Source: Bacillota bacterium
GTDB lineage: Bacteria; Bacillota; Clostridia; Acetivibrionales; DSM-1351
Direction of reading: 5' to 3'
Assembly: GCA_023398105.1 (NCBI GenBank)
Contig: JAEWST010000099.1
Coordinates: 1-38,823 of the forward strand
DNA length: 38,823 nt
Below, in pieces: positions 17,821 to 25,892 of this stretch. The notes beneath the pieces are model-generated. The model was not told the DNA's origin. It made no database searches and saw nothing but the letters and a program-made list of their open reading frames with translations. The translations under genes and the position numbers were made by a program. Positions within the stretch are counted from its first letter, which is position 1; each line of letters starts with the position of its first letter.

Positions 17821-19555
17821 GTATAGACTGTATTTTCAACCCTGGTGATTTAATTAAACTTTCTATTTCATTTTTGGGTAAAGGCCTTGAGAAAAGATAT
17901 CCCTGCATCTTATCACATTGATATTTCTTCAAGTAATCTAACTGTCCTTGAATTTCTACTCCTTCAGCAACAACAGACAATCCCATAGACTGACCCATTG
18001 AAATAATATGTCTAGTAATAGTAGTCTTTTCAGTATCAAATGAAACATCATCTATAAAACACTTATCAATCTTTAACGTGTGTATAGGCAACTTCTTTAA
18101 ATAGTTAAGTGATGAATAACCCTTTCCAAAATCATCAAGTGCAATACGAATACCTATATCGCTCAACATCTGTAGCTTTTTGTATACATTTTCAAAGGAT
18201 TCAATTAAAATTGTTTCAGTAATTTCTAATTCAAGGCACATAGGAGCAATATTAAAATATTTAAGAATTTTAATTACCTTATCAGCAAAATCCTCCTGTA
18301 AAATCTGAATTGGCGAAATATTAACTGACATTACCATATTGGGATTTCCATTTTTTTGTAATTGACTTAAGAATTCACAGGCTTGAATTAATACCCATTC
18401 ACCTAGAGGAATTATTAAATGAGTATCTTCAGCAACCTTAATGAAATCCATTGGAGAAACATTTCCCAATTCTGGACTTTTCCATCTCAGCAATGCCTCA
18501 AGCCCTGTAATCTTATCATTTTTTATATCTAGCTGTGGTTGATAATATAATTCAAATTCATTTTTTTCCATTGCTACATGCAAATATTTTTCCAAAATCA
18601 TCCTATCATTGAAGGCTGTATCCATACTGTTTTGAAAAATTTGATATCGGTTTTTTCCACTTTCCTTTGACATATACATAGCAATATCAGCAGCCTTCAT
18701 CAATTTACTTACATCCTCCCCATGCTCTGGATACATTGCTAATCCGATACTTAAGCTGATATGTATAGTACTGCTTTTTATTACAAACTCTTTTTTAAAG
18801 CTATTTAAAATTTTCACCATTAAGTTCTCTGCTTCTTTAGTATTCATAGCTTGTAGTATAATAAATTCATCTCCGCCTAGACTATAAAGAATACCTTTAT
18901 TATTCATATTAATGGAAAGTCTTTTGCTTGCTTGCTTTATTAATTCATCTCCAAAATCGTGTCCCATAGTGTCATTTATATATTTGAAATTATCAATATC
19001 AATATATATAAGTGCTGCTTTTTTTACAGACATATCTGAAAATAATTGAGAAGCATTCTCATAAAGTGCTTGTCTGTTTGGCAAGCCTGTTAAAACATTA
19101 TGGAGAGAAAGATAAGTATATCTCTCCTCACTTTCTAGTAATTTTTCCCGAGTTGCTTCAATTTCATCTTTTTTATGCTTTATTTCATTATGAGTTTCCA
19201 GTAGTTTATTATTTATACTGGCTAATTCAGCATTGCTGTTAATTAGTAGCTCTTTCATATGTTTTGTTTTCTTTGCGTACACTATTGCTGCAATTAATGA
19301 AATCAGAAGTAATGAAAAAATAAGCATACTCATGATTCGTTCCTTATTTGCAGTAAGAAAAGTCAAAAAATTTTGTTCTTTTTCTAAGTATCCAATTCTA
19401 TATGTTGTAACCTTATTCAAGGAGTTACTATTTATGTCTGATGTACGAAGGTTTTCATGTTGATTAATAAAATTAACAGATAAATAGAACATAGCTATTA
19501 ATATAGCTACTGCAAAAATTGCTATAAGTACCTTTGAATAAATTTTTACTCTCAT
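17807..19555 (-). CDS. Membrane GGDEF-EAL protein (cyclic di-GMP synthesis/breakdown)
   Basis: 582 residues. Two membrane helices (about 9-29 and 74-94) enclose an outside loop of about 45 residues, too short for a known sensor domain. A coiled coil (about 97-145) leads to a GGDEF domain (about 148-308) with an intact GGDEF signature at 227-231 but no RxxD inhibitory site five residues before it (NKGI instead). The EAL domain (about 320-570) keeps EALLRW (353-358), EITET (444-448), DDFGKGY (474-480), KIDKCFID (495-502) and AEGVE (530-534). Both activities look possible; proteins of this layout are often phosphodiesterases in practice. The start has GAGGTAA 9 nt upstream. The gene is single, with a leader of about 300 nt containing a large hairpin, preceded by possible Spo0A boxes. 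Confidence 0.92.
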   Translation of the reverse strand: MRVKIYSKVLIAIFAVAILIAMFYLSVNFINQHENLRTSDINSNSLNKVTTYRIGYLEKEQNFLTFLTANKERIMSMLIFSLLLISLIAAIVYAKKTKHMKELLINSNAELASINNKLLETHNEIKHKKDEIEATREKLLESEERYTYLSLHNVLTGLPNRQALYENASQLFSDMSVKKAALIYIDIDNFKYINDTMGHDFGDELIKQASKRLSINMNNKGILYSLGGDEFIILQAMNTKEAENLMVKILNSFKKEFVIKSSTIHISLSIGLAMYPEHGEDVSKLMKAADIAMYMSKESGKNRYQIFQNSMDTAFNDRMILEKYLHVAMEKNEFELYYQPQLDIKNDKITGLEALLRWKSPELGNVSPMDFIKVAEDTHLIIPLGEWVLIQACEFLSQLQKNGNPNMVMSVNISPIQILQEDFADKVIKILKYFNIAPMCLELEITETILIESFENVYKKLQMLSDIGIRIALDDFGKGYSSLNYLKKLPIHTLKIDKCFIDDVSFDTEKTTITRHIISMGQSMGLSVVAEGVEIQGQLDYLKKYQCDKMQGYLFSRPLPKNEIESLIKSPGLKIQSIQRGA

Positions 19556-19625
19556 ATTTTTTTACCTCATGTTTCTATAATAGTCTACTGAATACAATAA
19601 AGAGGAATTCCTTTTTTAGTAACGT

Positions 19626-19724
19626 AATATAGAAATTTATTTGTTTAGAATTTTCTGATGTACACATTTAAGGTCAGAATTACGAAGGATTTTGTAACAC
19701 TTTAAACAAATAAATTCCTATATT
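19626..19724. repeat. Long inverted repeat in the leader of the GGDEF-EAL gene
   Basis: Outer arms of 24 bp (19626-19649 and 19701-19724) pair with one mismatch and one wobble. Inside them TTCTGA pairs with TCAGAA (about 653-658 and 674-679 of the 19-kb block). The result is a 99-bp stem-loop about 70-170 nt before the start codon. It may be a leader RNA structure or the remains of a small inverted-repeat element; no U-tract follows the stem on either strand. Confidence 0.6.
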
Positions 19725-19882
19725 TTAATAACCACACGTAGATTTTTTACTGCTCGAAAACACACTGTTGTCAAAAAATTTGTTTTCTAGTTATATTGCC
19801 GAAAAGCTTAGAACAAAATTGACTTTACTACTTCGAATTAAGTAAATCGCTAGATGGTTTTTTACTTTTTGTACTTATATTA

Positions 19883-19977
19883 ATATTATACTATATTCGA
19901 CTTTTTATCAATACATTTTCGACATATTATTAATAATTCTGACACATATTTCTATTATATTTCGACAAATTAAACAA
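19883..19977 (-). promoter_or_regulatory. Putative promoter with three Spo0A-like boxes for the GGDEF-EAL gene
   Basis: On the minus strand TGTCGAA, the Spo0A-box core, occurs perfectly at 19971-19977 (as TTGTCGAA) and 19918-19924, and as AGTCGAA at 19896-19902, all in the same orientation. A TTGATA (19906-19911) with TAATAT 17 bp on (19883-19888), or TATAAT 15 bp on (19885-19890), could be the promoter; the third box lies between these hexamers. The 7-mer is short and expected a few times per 39 kb by chance, but the cluster within 82 bp is not typical. The rest of the 659-bp gap is AT-rich. Confidence 0.4.
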
Positions 19978-20088
19978 TTATCAAGTTGTTATCCAACTTT
20001 CCCAGTTAAATTGTATGTGTGAGAGCTTATCAAATGAAAATTTAAATAATTTCACACAATGCTAACCTTTTCATTCGAAAGTCGGGTT

Positions 20089-20143
20089 AAAAAAATAGCA
20101 TAAATTAGTTGGTATAAATAAACCATTACTAATTAATGCTATT
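20089..20143 (-). terminator. Intrinsic terminator of the small lipoprotein gene
   Basis: AATAGCAT-AATTAGT-GGT pairs with ACC-ACTAATT-ATGCTATT (20094-20143) with small bulges. On the minus strand the stem ends in a run of seven T. It lies about 70 bp beyond the lipoprotein stop. Confidence 0.75.
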
Positions 20144-20214
20144 CTTTTAGAAGTAAACATTGATAAATCTTGCAAACTTATAGACTATTAATATTTGAAT
20201 GTTGATAAAGATAT

Positions 20215-20709
20215 TTAATTTTGAACTTCCAATCCATGCTCTTTAGCAAGAACTTTTATTTTATTTAAAAATATAGTAAACTCTTCATTTGCTTCTGTAA
20301 TTATTTTACTGCCATCTTTTACAGTTTCATTGTCGTAATTTTGAAGTCCTTTTAACATCTCAACTAATCCTTTATTCTGTTTTGTCATAGCTGCTATATA
20401 CTTATTGTGAAGAATTTTTACCTCTTCAGTCGCAGGGTTTATTTTTTTTGCTTCTGCTATAAGTCTATCAGACCTAGGAAGAACTTCATCCTTTATTTGA
20501 GTAATCACAGTCTGGATATTAGTATTTTCTGATTCGGTAATATCACTTAATAATGTTAAATATTTGTTTTGTATTTTAGAAACCTCTTGCATTTGATTAT
20601 TCATATAGTTTGTTAGATCATCTGCTACAGGGTCTGATGTACAACCAGTAAACAACGTAAAAAAAACACTTAGTATAGTAATAACAATAATAGTTCTACT
20701 TTTTATCAT
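20215..20709 (-). CDS. Small helical lipoprotein of unknown function
   Basis: 164 residues from the ATG at 20709, which has GGAGG 7 nt upstream; an upstream in-frame ATG at 20733 precedes the ribosome site and is rejected. A lipoprotein signal with lipobox L-F-T-G-C puts the lipidated Cys at 23. The mature part is charged and almost wholly helix-forming (about four helices), so it may be a small four-helix bundle on the outer membrane face. No family is recognised. It is monocistronic, with its own terminator, and divergent from the DUF486 gene with only 113 bp between start codons. Confidence 0.82.
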   Translation of the reverse strand: MIKSRTIIVITILSVFFTLFTGCTSDPVADDLTNYMNNQMQEVSKIQNKYLTLLSDITESENTNIQTVITQIKDEVLPRSDRLIAEAKKINPATEEVKILHNKYIAAMTKQNKGLVEMLKGLQNYDNETVKDGSKIITEANEEFTIFLNKIKVLAKEHGLEVQN

Positions 20710-20744
20710 CAAATTTCCTCCGTGGTGGTGCAATTTAACTGTAT

Positions 20745-20779
20745 ATTATACTTGAAAAACTCTTATTTTAGCTTATAAT
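20745..20779. promoter_or_regulatory. Divergent promoter region of the lipoprotein and DUF486 genes
   Basis: On the plus strand TTGAAA (20752-20757) and TATAAT (20774-20779) are 16 bp apart and lead to the DUF486 gene. On the minus strand TATAAT (complement of 20745-20750) faces the lipoprotein gene, but no good -35 is seen for it. The two core promoters overlap. Confidence 0.5.
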
Positions 20780-20822
20780 GATATTTGTGACTAAAAAATT
20801 TACTTTGAATGAGGTTTTACAT

Positions 20823-21176
20823 ATGTATTCAATTATAAAATACTGGCCTTTTTTATTGTTAGTGATATCAAATGTATTTATGACCTTTGCCTGGTATGGC
20901 AATTTAAAAGTTAAAAACACTTCAACACCTTTATTTATAATTATCCTAATCAGTTGGGGCATTGCGTTCTTTGAGTATTGCTTTATGATACCAGCAAATA
21001 GGCTTGCCTCAAAAAACTTTGATACTGCACAGTTAAAAATTATTCAAGAAGCAATCACTCTTGTAGTTTTTGGTGTCTTTTCAGTATTATACTTAAAGGA
21101 AAGCTTTAAGCTTAATTATTTACTATCCTTTGTTTGTATACTAGGTGCTGTATTTTTTGCCTTCAAAAAATTTTAA
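20823..21176 (+). CDS. DUF486 family small membrane protein (DMT-like)
   Basis: 117 residues from the ATG at 20823, placed 8 nt after GAGG; the longer frame from 20778 lacks a ribosome site. Four hydrophobic segments fill the protein (about 7-24, 36-57, 70-90, 95-115). The phrases FMTFAWYGNLK, ISWGIAFFEYCFMIPANR and QLKIIQEAITLVVF are typical of DUF486, a family related to half-size drug/metabolite transporters; the substrate is unknown. It is the only clear plus-strand gene of the window and ends 8 bp before the end of the convergent deacylase gene. Confidence 0.9.
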   Translation: MYSIIKYWPFLLLVISNVFMTFAWYGNLKVKNTSTPLFIIILISWGIAFFEYCFMIPANRLASKNFDTAQLKIIQEAITLVVFGVFSVLYLKESFKLNYLLSFVCILGAVFFAFKKF

Positions 21177-21184
21177 TATTGAGG

Positions 21185-21661
21185 TTATTCAGCTATGTCA
21201 GCCACTTCAGCTCTTATAAAGCTTGTTAAGGTTTGCGGAGGCAGCTCTAACTGAAAGCCTATTTTTCCTGCACTAAATATTATTGTCTCTATATTCTCAC
21301 ATGAACTGTCTAATACAGTATTATAATCCTTCTTCATACCAATTGGCGAACATCCTCCTCGTATATAGCCTGTTACCTTGTTAATTTCATCCATTCTAAT
21401 CATTTCAATAGATTTTTCTCCAACAGATCTTGCTGCAGCCTTTAAATTGAGCTCTTTACTTACAGGTATTACAAATACAAAAAAGTTTTTGCTAGCACCT
21501 CTAGTAACTAGGGTCTTATACACTTTTTCAACTGGTTGTCCAATTTTCTCAGCTACAGACACACCATCTATTGCTCCATCTTTATTATCATAGGTATATG
21601 TATTATACTTTATATGAGCACTGTCTAGTATTCTCATCACATTAGTCTTTACTGTTGCCAT
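21185..21661 (-). CDS. ybaK: Cys-tRNA(Pro) deacylase, YbaK/EbsC family
   Basis: 158 residues, usual length for the family. It hydrolyses Cys-tRNA(Pro) made in error by prolyl-tRNA synthetase, a trans-editing role in the cytoplasm. The conserved lysine in KVYKTLV (Lys49), the segment LNLKAAARSVG (71-81) and the loop GYIRGGCSPIGMKK (98-111) fit YbaK. AGGAGG precedes the ATG by 9 nt. It is followed downstream by a convergent gene and preceded by the DUF1287 gene (119 bp), which holds a perfect AT-only 10-bp hairpin at 21700-21722 of unclear role. Confidence 0.93.
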   Translation of the reverse strand: MATVKTNVMRILDSAHIKYNTYTYDNKDGAIDGVSVAEKIGQPVEKVYKTLVTRGASKNFFVFVIPVSKELNLKAAARSVGEKSIEMIRMDEINKVTGYIRGGCSPIGMKKDYNTVLDSSCENIETIIFSAGKIGFQLELPPQTLTSFIRAEVADIAE

Positions 21662-21779
21662 ATAGCTAATTCCTCCTTGAAATATTATCTAGTTGAATTT
21701 TATTATTAATAATTAATAATAATTTTTAGTAAATACTCAACTTGCCAGCCTACAATTTTAGGTGTTTATCTTATACCTT

Positions 21780-22478
21780 CTATTCTATTAAATTTTTTGG
21801 AATAGGAAAACGATAATGCCCAACTATTCGTTTGTTTTTACTCCATTTTAACAATAAATATTCTTCCTTTGGATATGTACTTGAATTATGTATAATATAT
21901 GGGACTCCATTTTTCTCTCTTTTATCAGAAACAATTGCTACATGCTCACCTTTTCTTAAAACAATAATGTCACCTGCTTGCCACTGATATAAATTCTTCT
22001 TATTATAAGGCTTAACTTCTGTTGTAAAACTTGCAGCATACTTCTCAAAGAATACATGTTGGTTTTTTACTCGTCTAAAGTCGATATTTGGATCAGGAAT
22101 TACTACTCCCTTAATATAATCTTTTGTACTTTGTGAAATATCTTTGTCCATATTTGACTTCAAATCATATCCAGCATTTTTAAGCGCTCTCCAAATAACA
22201 TCAGTACAAACTCCTTCTGTTTTTGCAGGATATCCTCCTTCATAATAGTTGCTTTGATACTTTGTGTGATTCAATATTTCAAATTTAGCTCCCTGAACAA
22301 TATCCTCCATATCAGAAATCCCATCATTATCTAGGTCACTTTCACAAATAACTTTATCAATAATTATTTCTCTTTTAACAAAGAAAAAAGCGTCTTGAAA
22401 AACAATATGGTTGTAACATAAAAATGCTACTACACCTATTGTTATTACAACCGACGCTATAAATAATTTGTTCTTCAT
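21780..22478 (-). CDS. DUF1287 family protein with N-terminal membrane helix and EF-hand-like loop
   Basis: 232 residues from the ATG at 22478 (GGAG 9 nt upstream; an in-frame ATG at 22502 lacks a ribosome site). A membrane anchor or uncleaved signal is at about 5-22. Residues 48-59 (DLDNDGISDMED) form a good EF-hand/dockerin-type calcium loop. The DUF1287 domain follows (about 68-228), an NlpC/P60-like fold. Candidate catalytic residues are Cys91 (EGVCTDV), His179 (GEHVAIVSD) and His197 (HNSS). The protein probably acts outside the membrane, perhaps on cell-wall peptides; the true substrate of DUF1287 proteins is not established. It lies between glgC and ybaK with gaps of 220 and 118 bp, so probably has its own promoter. 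Confidence 0.85.
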   Translation of the reverse strand: MKNKLFIASVVITIGVVAFLCYNHIVFQDAFFFVKREIIIDKVICESDLDNDGISDMEDIVQGAKFEILNHTKYQSNYYEGGYPAKTEGVCTDVIWRALKNAGYDLKSNMDKDISQSTKDYIKGVVIPDPNIDFRRVKNQHVFFEKYAASFTTEVKPYNKKNLYQWQAGDIIVLRKGEHVAIVSDKREKNGVPYIIHNSSTYPKEEYLLLKWSKNKRIVGHYRFPIPKNLIE

Positions 22479-22698
22479 CTCAATCACTCCAACTGCTTTC
22501 AACAGCTAAAACGCAATCTAGTAGCATAGAATATAAAATTTCATACAACCTATTATATTCAAAAAATGACCTATTTACAACTAAATTACCTAATTTTGAT
22601 AAAAAGTATATTACTACAGGAAATACTTTACTAAAATTAATAACGGTTCAAAGGCTTTAATGCGAATTATGTTATTTGAATAGTTTTGTTTTAAATTT

Positions 22699-23832
22699 TT
22701 ATTCAATAATCTGACCCTCATCAATATAATAAATTTTATCATCTGAGCTATTTTCATTACTAATCATTGCAGATTTTATCCAAGAATTACTACCAGCAAT
22801 AGTTCTGTTAATATTTACGTTATCCTCTATTCTTACATTAGACATAATAACAGAATCCTTAATAACAGCTCCCCTTCCAACAAATACACCTGGAAAAATA
22901 ACTGAGTTATTAACCTCTCCAAGTATATAGCAACCTTCACCAAGCATCGAAGAATTGACCTTAGCAGTATGGTTAATATATAACGGTGGTACAGCAATAT
23001 GTTCGCAATAAATCTTCCAAGATGGATCATAAAGATTCAATTTATTGTTTTCCTCTAGTAAATCCATATGTGCTTTCCAAAAGCTATCAACTGTTCCAAC
23101 ATCCATCCAGTACCCTTCAAATTTGTATGAATTAACATAAGCATCAGAATTCACTAGCTTTGGAATAATATTCTTACCAAAATCATTTGATGAAGTATTG
23201 TCTTTTTCATCCTCTACTAAGCATTTCTTTAAAAAATCAGTATTAAAAATATAAATTCCCATTGATGCAAGATTACTTTTTGGTACTTTTGGTTTTTCCT
23301 CAAATTTGATAATTCTACCAGTATCATCCACATCCATAATACCAAATCTGCTAGCTTCTTTCCAATCAACACTTGTAACCGCAACTGTTACATCTGCAGA
23401 CTTTTTAATATGCTCATCAAGCATAATAGAATAGTCCATTTTATATACCTGATCAGCTGAAAGTATAATTATATATTCAGGACCATACATGTCAATATAT
23501 TCAAGATTCTGATAAATAGCATTTGCTGTGCCCTTGTACCAACATCCACCTTTTTCGTTCATATATGGAGGAAGAATTGTTATTTGTCCTCTTCCATTAT
23601 GCATATCCCAAATACCGCCTGAATTTATATGAGAATTTAAAACTAGCGGTTCATATTGAACAACAATTCCAATTGTATATATACCTGAATTAATACAATT
23701 ACTTAAAGCAAAATCAATAATTCTGTATTTACCACCAAAAAGCACTGCAGGTTTTGCTAACTTTTTTGTAAGAGGCTTTAATCGTTCGCCTCCACCTCCT
23801 GCCAATACCATAGCCAAGCATTTTTTATTCAT
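22699..23832 (-). CDS. glgC: Glucose-1-phosphate adenylyltransferase
   Basis: 377 residues from the ATG at 23832, which matches the family N-terminus (MNKKCLAMVLAGG); an ATG 12 bp earlier directly abuts AAAGG and is unlikely. The enzyme makes ADP-glucose from glucose-1-phosphate and ATP for glycogen synthesis. Seen are the nucleotide loop LAGGGGERLKPLTKKLAKPAV, GGKYRIIDFALSN, WYKGTANAIYQN, the metal Asp in LSADQVYKMD, RFGIMD, FEEKPK and NLASMGIYIF; a left-handed beta-helix of hexapeptides fills the C-terminus (about 280-365). No glgD, glgA or glgB is adjacent. A family-1 repeat lies 140 bp upstream. Downstream, to 22478, nothing is seen except a weak AATAAC/GTTATT pairing. Confidence 0.92.
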   Translation of the reverse strand: MNKKCLAMVLAGGGGERLKPLTKKLAKPAVLFGGKYRIIDFALSNCINSGIYTIGIVVQYEPLVLNSHINSGGIWDMHNGRGQITILPPYMNEKGGCWYKGTANAIYQNLEYIDMYGPEYIIILSADQVYKMDYSIMLDEHIKKSADVTVAVTSVDWKEASRFGIMDVDDTGRIIKFEEKPKVPKSNLASMGIYIFNTDFLKKCLVEDEKDNTSSNDFGKNIIPKLVNSDAYVNSYKFEGYWMDVGTVDSFWKAHMDLLEENNKLNLYDPSWKIYCEHIAVPPLYINHTAKVNSSMLGEGCYILGEVNNSVIFPGVFVGRGAVIKDSVIMSNVRIEDNVNINRTIAGSNSWIKSAMISNENSSDDKIYYIDEGQIIE

Positions 23833-23971
23833 AAGCGCTATCATCCTTTGTAATTATTTTTTAATAAAAAGCTGTAAAAAAATCCATTAAAAAAATTAAA
23901 CAAATAAAAAATAATTCCATATATTTCCTACAAAATTAACAGTTATACAACTAAAAGTCAATTACTACCGA

Positions 23972-24128
23972 TTATAACGCCTAGATTAAAAATGAAATTT
24001 TTCGATTGTAGAAAAATTTCATTGCTTCAGCGGCGTTTCATCGAGGCGGGAGATGTTCTAACCGCCTTATAACCAAAGTGGTAACCGCCACTTATAGAAT
24101 TGGTGGACATTTTCTTGCCTCGTTATAA
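23972..24128 (+). repeat. MITE-like repeat family 1, full copy B (157 bp)
   Basis: It has the same length and the same TTATAACG/CGTTATAA ends as copy A. The first stem (AATGAAATTTTTC / GAAAAATTTCATT) is perfect here, and on the minus strand it is followed by TTTTT, giving it the look of a weak terminator. GGCGG...CCGCC and CGAGGC...GCCTCG also pair. Changes in the third stem region (GTGGTAACC, GAATTGGTGG) are not compensated. The rest of the 432-bp gap (24129-24264) holds a GCC-rich/GGC-rich imperfect hairpin near 24207-24235 (TTTGCCTAAAATCCGC against GGGCGAAGGC). Confidence 0.85.
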
Positions 24129-24264
24129 TATCGGACGATAGTTTGGGTTTGTAGGCTAGCTCAACGAAACAACTTTGTACCAATATTATGCTTTTCGAGC
24201 TGCTTTGCCTAAAATCCGCTTATCGGGCGAAGGCTTTAAATCATAATTGACTTTAGTCACTTTA

Positions 24265-24435
24265 TTAATAGTGTTTTTCTGTAGTACTTATTCTGTTGTT
24301 AAAAGCTTCACTTTCATCAATATCTTGTAAATGTGCAACTTTTTCTGAATGATGACTAGCGTATTTATATAGTACTTTCCTATCTCCCTCATTCAATTCT
24401 TTACTTTTTTTCTGTTTTTCTATTATGTTATCCAT
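24265..24435 (-). CDS. Small hypothetical protein (56 residues)
   Basis: An ATG at 24435 lies 11 nt after GAGG; a GTG 12 bp earlier overlaps the ribosome site. The product is hydrophilic, His/Lys/Glu-rich, without signal or membrane segment (MDNIIEKQKKSKELNEGDRK...), probably helical in its first half. The family is not recognised. A TGTCGAA box lies about 120 bp upstream. Codon use and a fair ribosome site make it a likely gene, but it is short. Confidence 0.55.
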   Translation of the reverse strand: MDNIIEKQKKSKELNEGDRKVLYKYASHHSEKVAHLQDIDESEAFNNRISTTEKHY

Positions 24436-24850
24436 ATACTTTATCACCTCAAAATAATATATGATTTATAATTCTTAACTATTACTGATAAATTTTTTTT
24501 AAAAAATTATCTTTATCCAATTAATAACATATAAATATTCTATTTAAATTACCTTCGACACTATTGTACCCATTAAATTAAAAAAAAATTTAAAAAATAG
24601 CCTTCTCTTTGTTTTAATTATTTGCTTTCTTAACAAACATTTAATAACACTCCAATTTTTGAATTATTTTTAATTAAAAAAATAGAGCCCTCAAAATCAC
24701 TTGTAAAAGCACTTTGAAAAACTCTTTTTAAAACGTTATGTTTAATTTTACATATAGACCCATCCCCATTTACAGAAACTTACTGATTGGTAATTTTCAG
24801 CATACTGCACTAGTCCAAAAATCCCAAAGTCTAGAATAAGCTTAAAACAG
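24436..24850. other. AT-rich gene-free stretch with one Spo0A-like box
   Basis: There is no frame worth calling. A perfect TGTCGAA (minus strand, 24554-24560) is upstream of the 56-residue gene; no clear -35/-10 pair was found beside it. A single 7-mer is weak evidence. Confidence 0.25.
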
Positions 24851-24880
24851 TATATCCAATTTCGAAGTTTGAGTATATTA
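24851..24880. repeat. Short interspersed palindromic motif (copy 2 of 3)
   Basis: GTATATCCAATTTCGAAGTTTGAGTA-type sequence shares AGTATAT-CAA-T-CGAAGTTTGAG with 25893-25922, and its preceding bases (AAGCTTAAAACAGTATAT against GGCTTTAATCAGTATAT) also match. It lies 24 bp before the repeat fragment at 24905. Confidence 0.45.
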
Positions 24881-24904
24881 CTTCAAAGGTTAGAAAAAGT
24901 TGAT

Positions 24905-24967
24905 TTTATAACCAAAGTGGTACCCGCCACTTATAGAAGTGGGGGACATTTTCTTGTCTCGTTATAA
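24905..24967 (+). repeat. MITE-like repeat family 1, fragment C (3' part, 63 bp)
   Basis: It corresponds to the last 63 bp or so of the full element, from TATAACCAAAGTGG through the CCACTT-ATAG-AAGTGG hairpin to the terminal CGTTATAA. The first 94 bp or so are absent. The last codon and stop of the pyrE-like gene fall in its terminal repeat (24962-24967). Confidence 0.8.
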
Positions 24968-25816
24968 TCCATAAATATTTTGTTCAATACAGATTTTTGC
25001 ACGTTCGGCAGTTTTAGGATCTGATTTTAATGAATTATCTAAAAACTCAGGATGTTCCTTTAAAAAAGACTTCATTGTTTCTGTTGGATCGTCTAAATAT
25101 TTCATGAGCATATGGTGTTGCGTTGCTGTAATATGCCCTTCATCTAGTGCTCCATCAAATAAATCCTCATTTACCTTCATCAGAGCATGTGATGCAACCC
25201 CAGCACTCTCAAGCTTATCAGCACCACCCTGCAATCTATCAATAACAACAAGGCTATATTTCAAATTCCCATTTAATGCAGAAATAGCTGGTATCCATGC
25301 TCTTATATAGCTTGATGCTTCTGTAATAATATCAGCTATATGTAGTACATTTGCATTTTTTATATCCTTTATTTCAGAAGAAACACCATTTTGATATAAA
25401 ACAGCTGATAAATCTTTAAATATAGTAATATGAGGTAATTTCAAAATATTTGCTATTATTAATGAAAAAAACCAATCTCTTCTTTCTCCGCCAGAAATAT
25501 AGTCGATATTTGCTAAATCAATGTTTTCCTTAATATAATCACACATAGCTGAAATAAGACCCCTATATATCTCATCTGTTTCAAAATTCTTGTATGAAAG
25601 CTCAAGAATTACCTCCGAGCACTCCATTTTATTTTCCTTACAGACATCAATGACCTTCAGCAGGCTATTAGCCTTCTCTTCACTCCCATATAAGAAGTGT
25701 GTGTTTATATAGTAAGGACCAATTTTAGATGATGTGTACCAGAAAGGTTTATTTTCAGGACAAACTCTAACTGCATCTGTCTTAAATAGCCAAGTTATTA
25801 GATTATTCTTATCCAT
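24962..25816 (-). CDS. pyrE: Orotate phosphoribosyltransferase-like protein (long, degenerate PRPP motif)
   Basis: 284 residues, against about 200-215 for common OPRT. If active it joins orotate and PRPP to OMP, the one step missing from the main pyr cluster here. Residues 26-42 (WYTSSKIGPYYINTH) and 105-135 (DYISGGERRDWFFS...) fit the long OPRT-like family. The PRPP motif VLHIADIITEASS (157-169) keeps the second acid (Asp162) but has Ala161 for the usual first acid and Glu for the usual small residue at 166. The last 90 residues are an extra helical region. AGGAGG lies 6 nt before the ATG. It is flanked by two broken family-1 repeats, so its position may reflect rearrangement. It could be a phosphoribosyltransferase-fold protein with another role. 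Confidence 0.72.
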   Translation of the reverse strand: MDKNNLITWLFKTDAVRVCPENKPFWYTSSKIGPYYINTHFLYGSEEKANSLLKVIDVCKENKMECSEVILELSYKNFETDEIYRGLISAMCDYIKENIDLANIDYISGGERRDWFFSLIIANILKLPHITIFKDLSAVLYQNGVSSEIKDIKNANVLHIADIITEASSYIRAWIPAISALNGNLKYSLVVIDRLQGGADKLESAGVASHALMKVNEDLFDGALDEGHITATQHHMLMKYLDDPTETMKSFLKEHPEFLDNSLKSDPKTAERAKICIEQNIYGL

Positions 25817-25838
25817 TTATTCTCCTCCTAAAAATCTT

Positions 25839-25861
25839 TTATAACGCCTAGATTCAAAATG
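25839..25861 (+). repeat. MITE-like repeat family 1, fragment D (5' end, 23 bp)
   Basis: The first 23 bp of the element (TTATAACGCCTAGATTCAAAATG with no break) are present, then identity stops sharply. It sits 22 bp upstream of the pyrE-like start codon, directly before its ribosome site. Confidence 0.7.
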
Positions 25862-25892
25862 CTACCACACCTGATATTACTAGGCTTTAATC

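Noticed and set aside
21700..21722. Perfect 10-bp hairpin followed by TTTTT on the plus strand, as a terminator for the DUF486 gene
   Set aside because: It consists of A/T pairs only and lies more than 500 bp beyond the DUF486 stop, past the whole convergent ybaK gene, so the role is doubtful.
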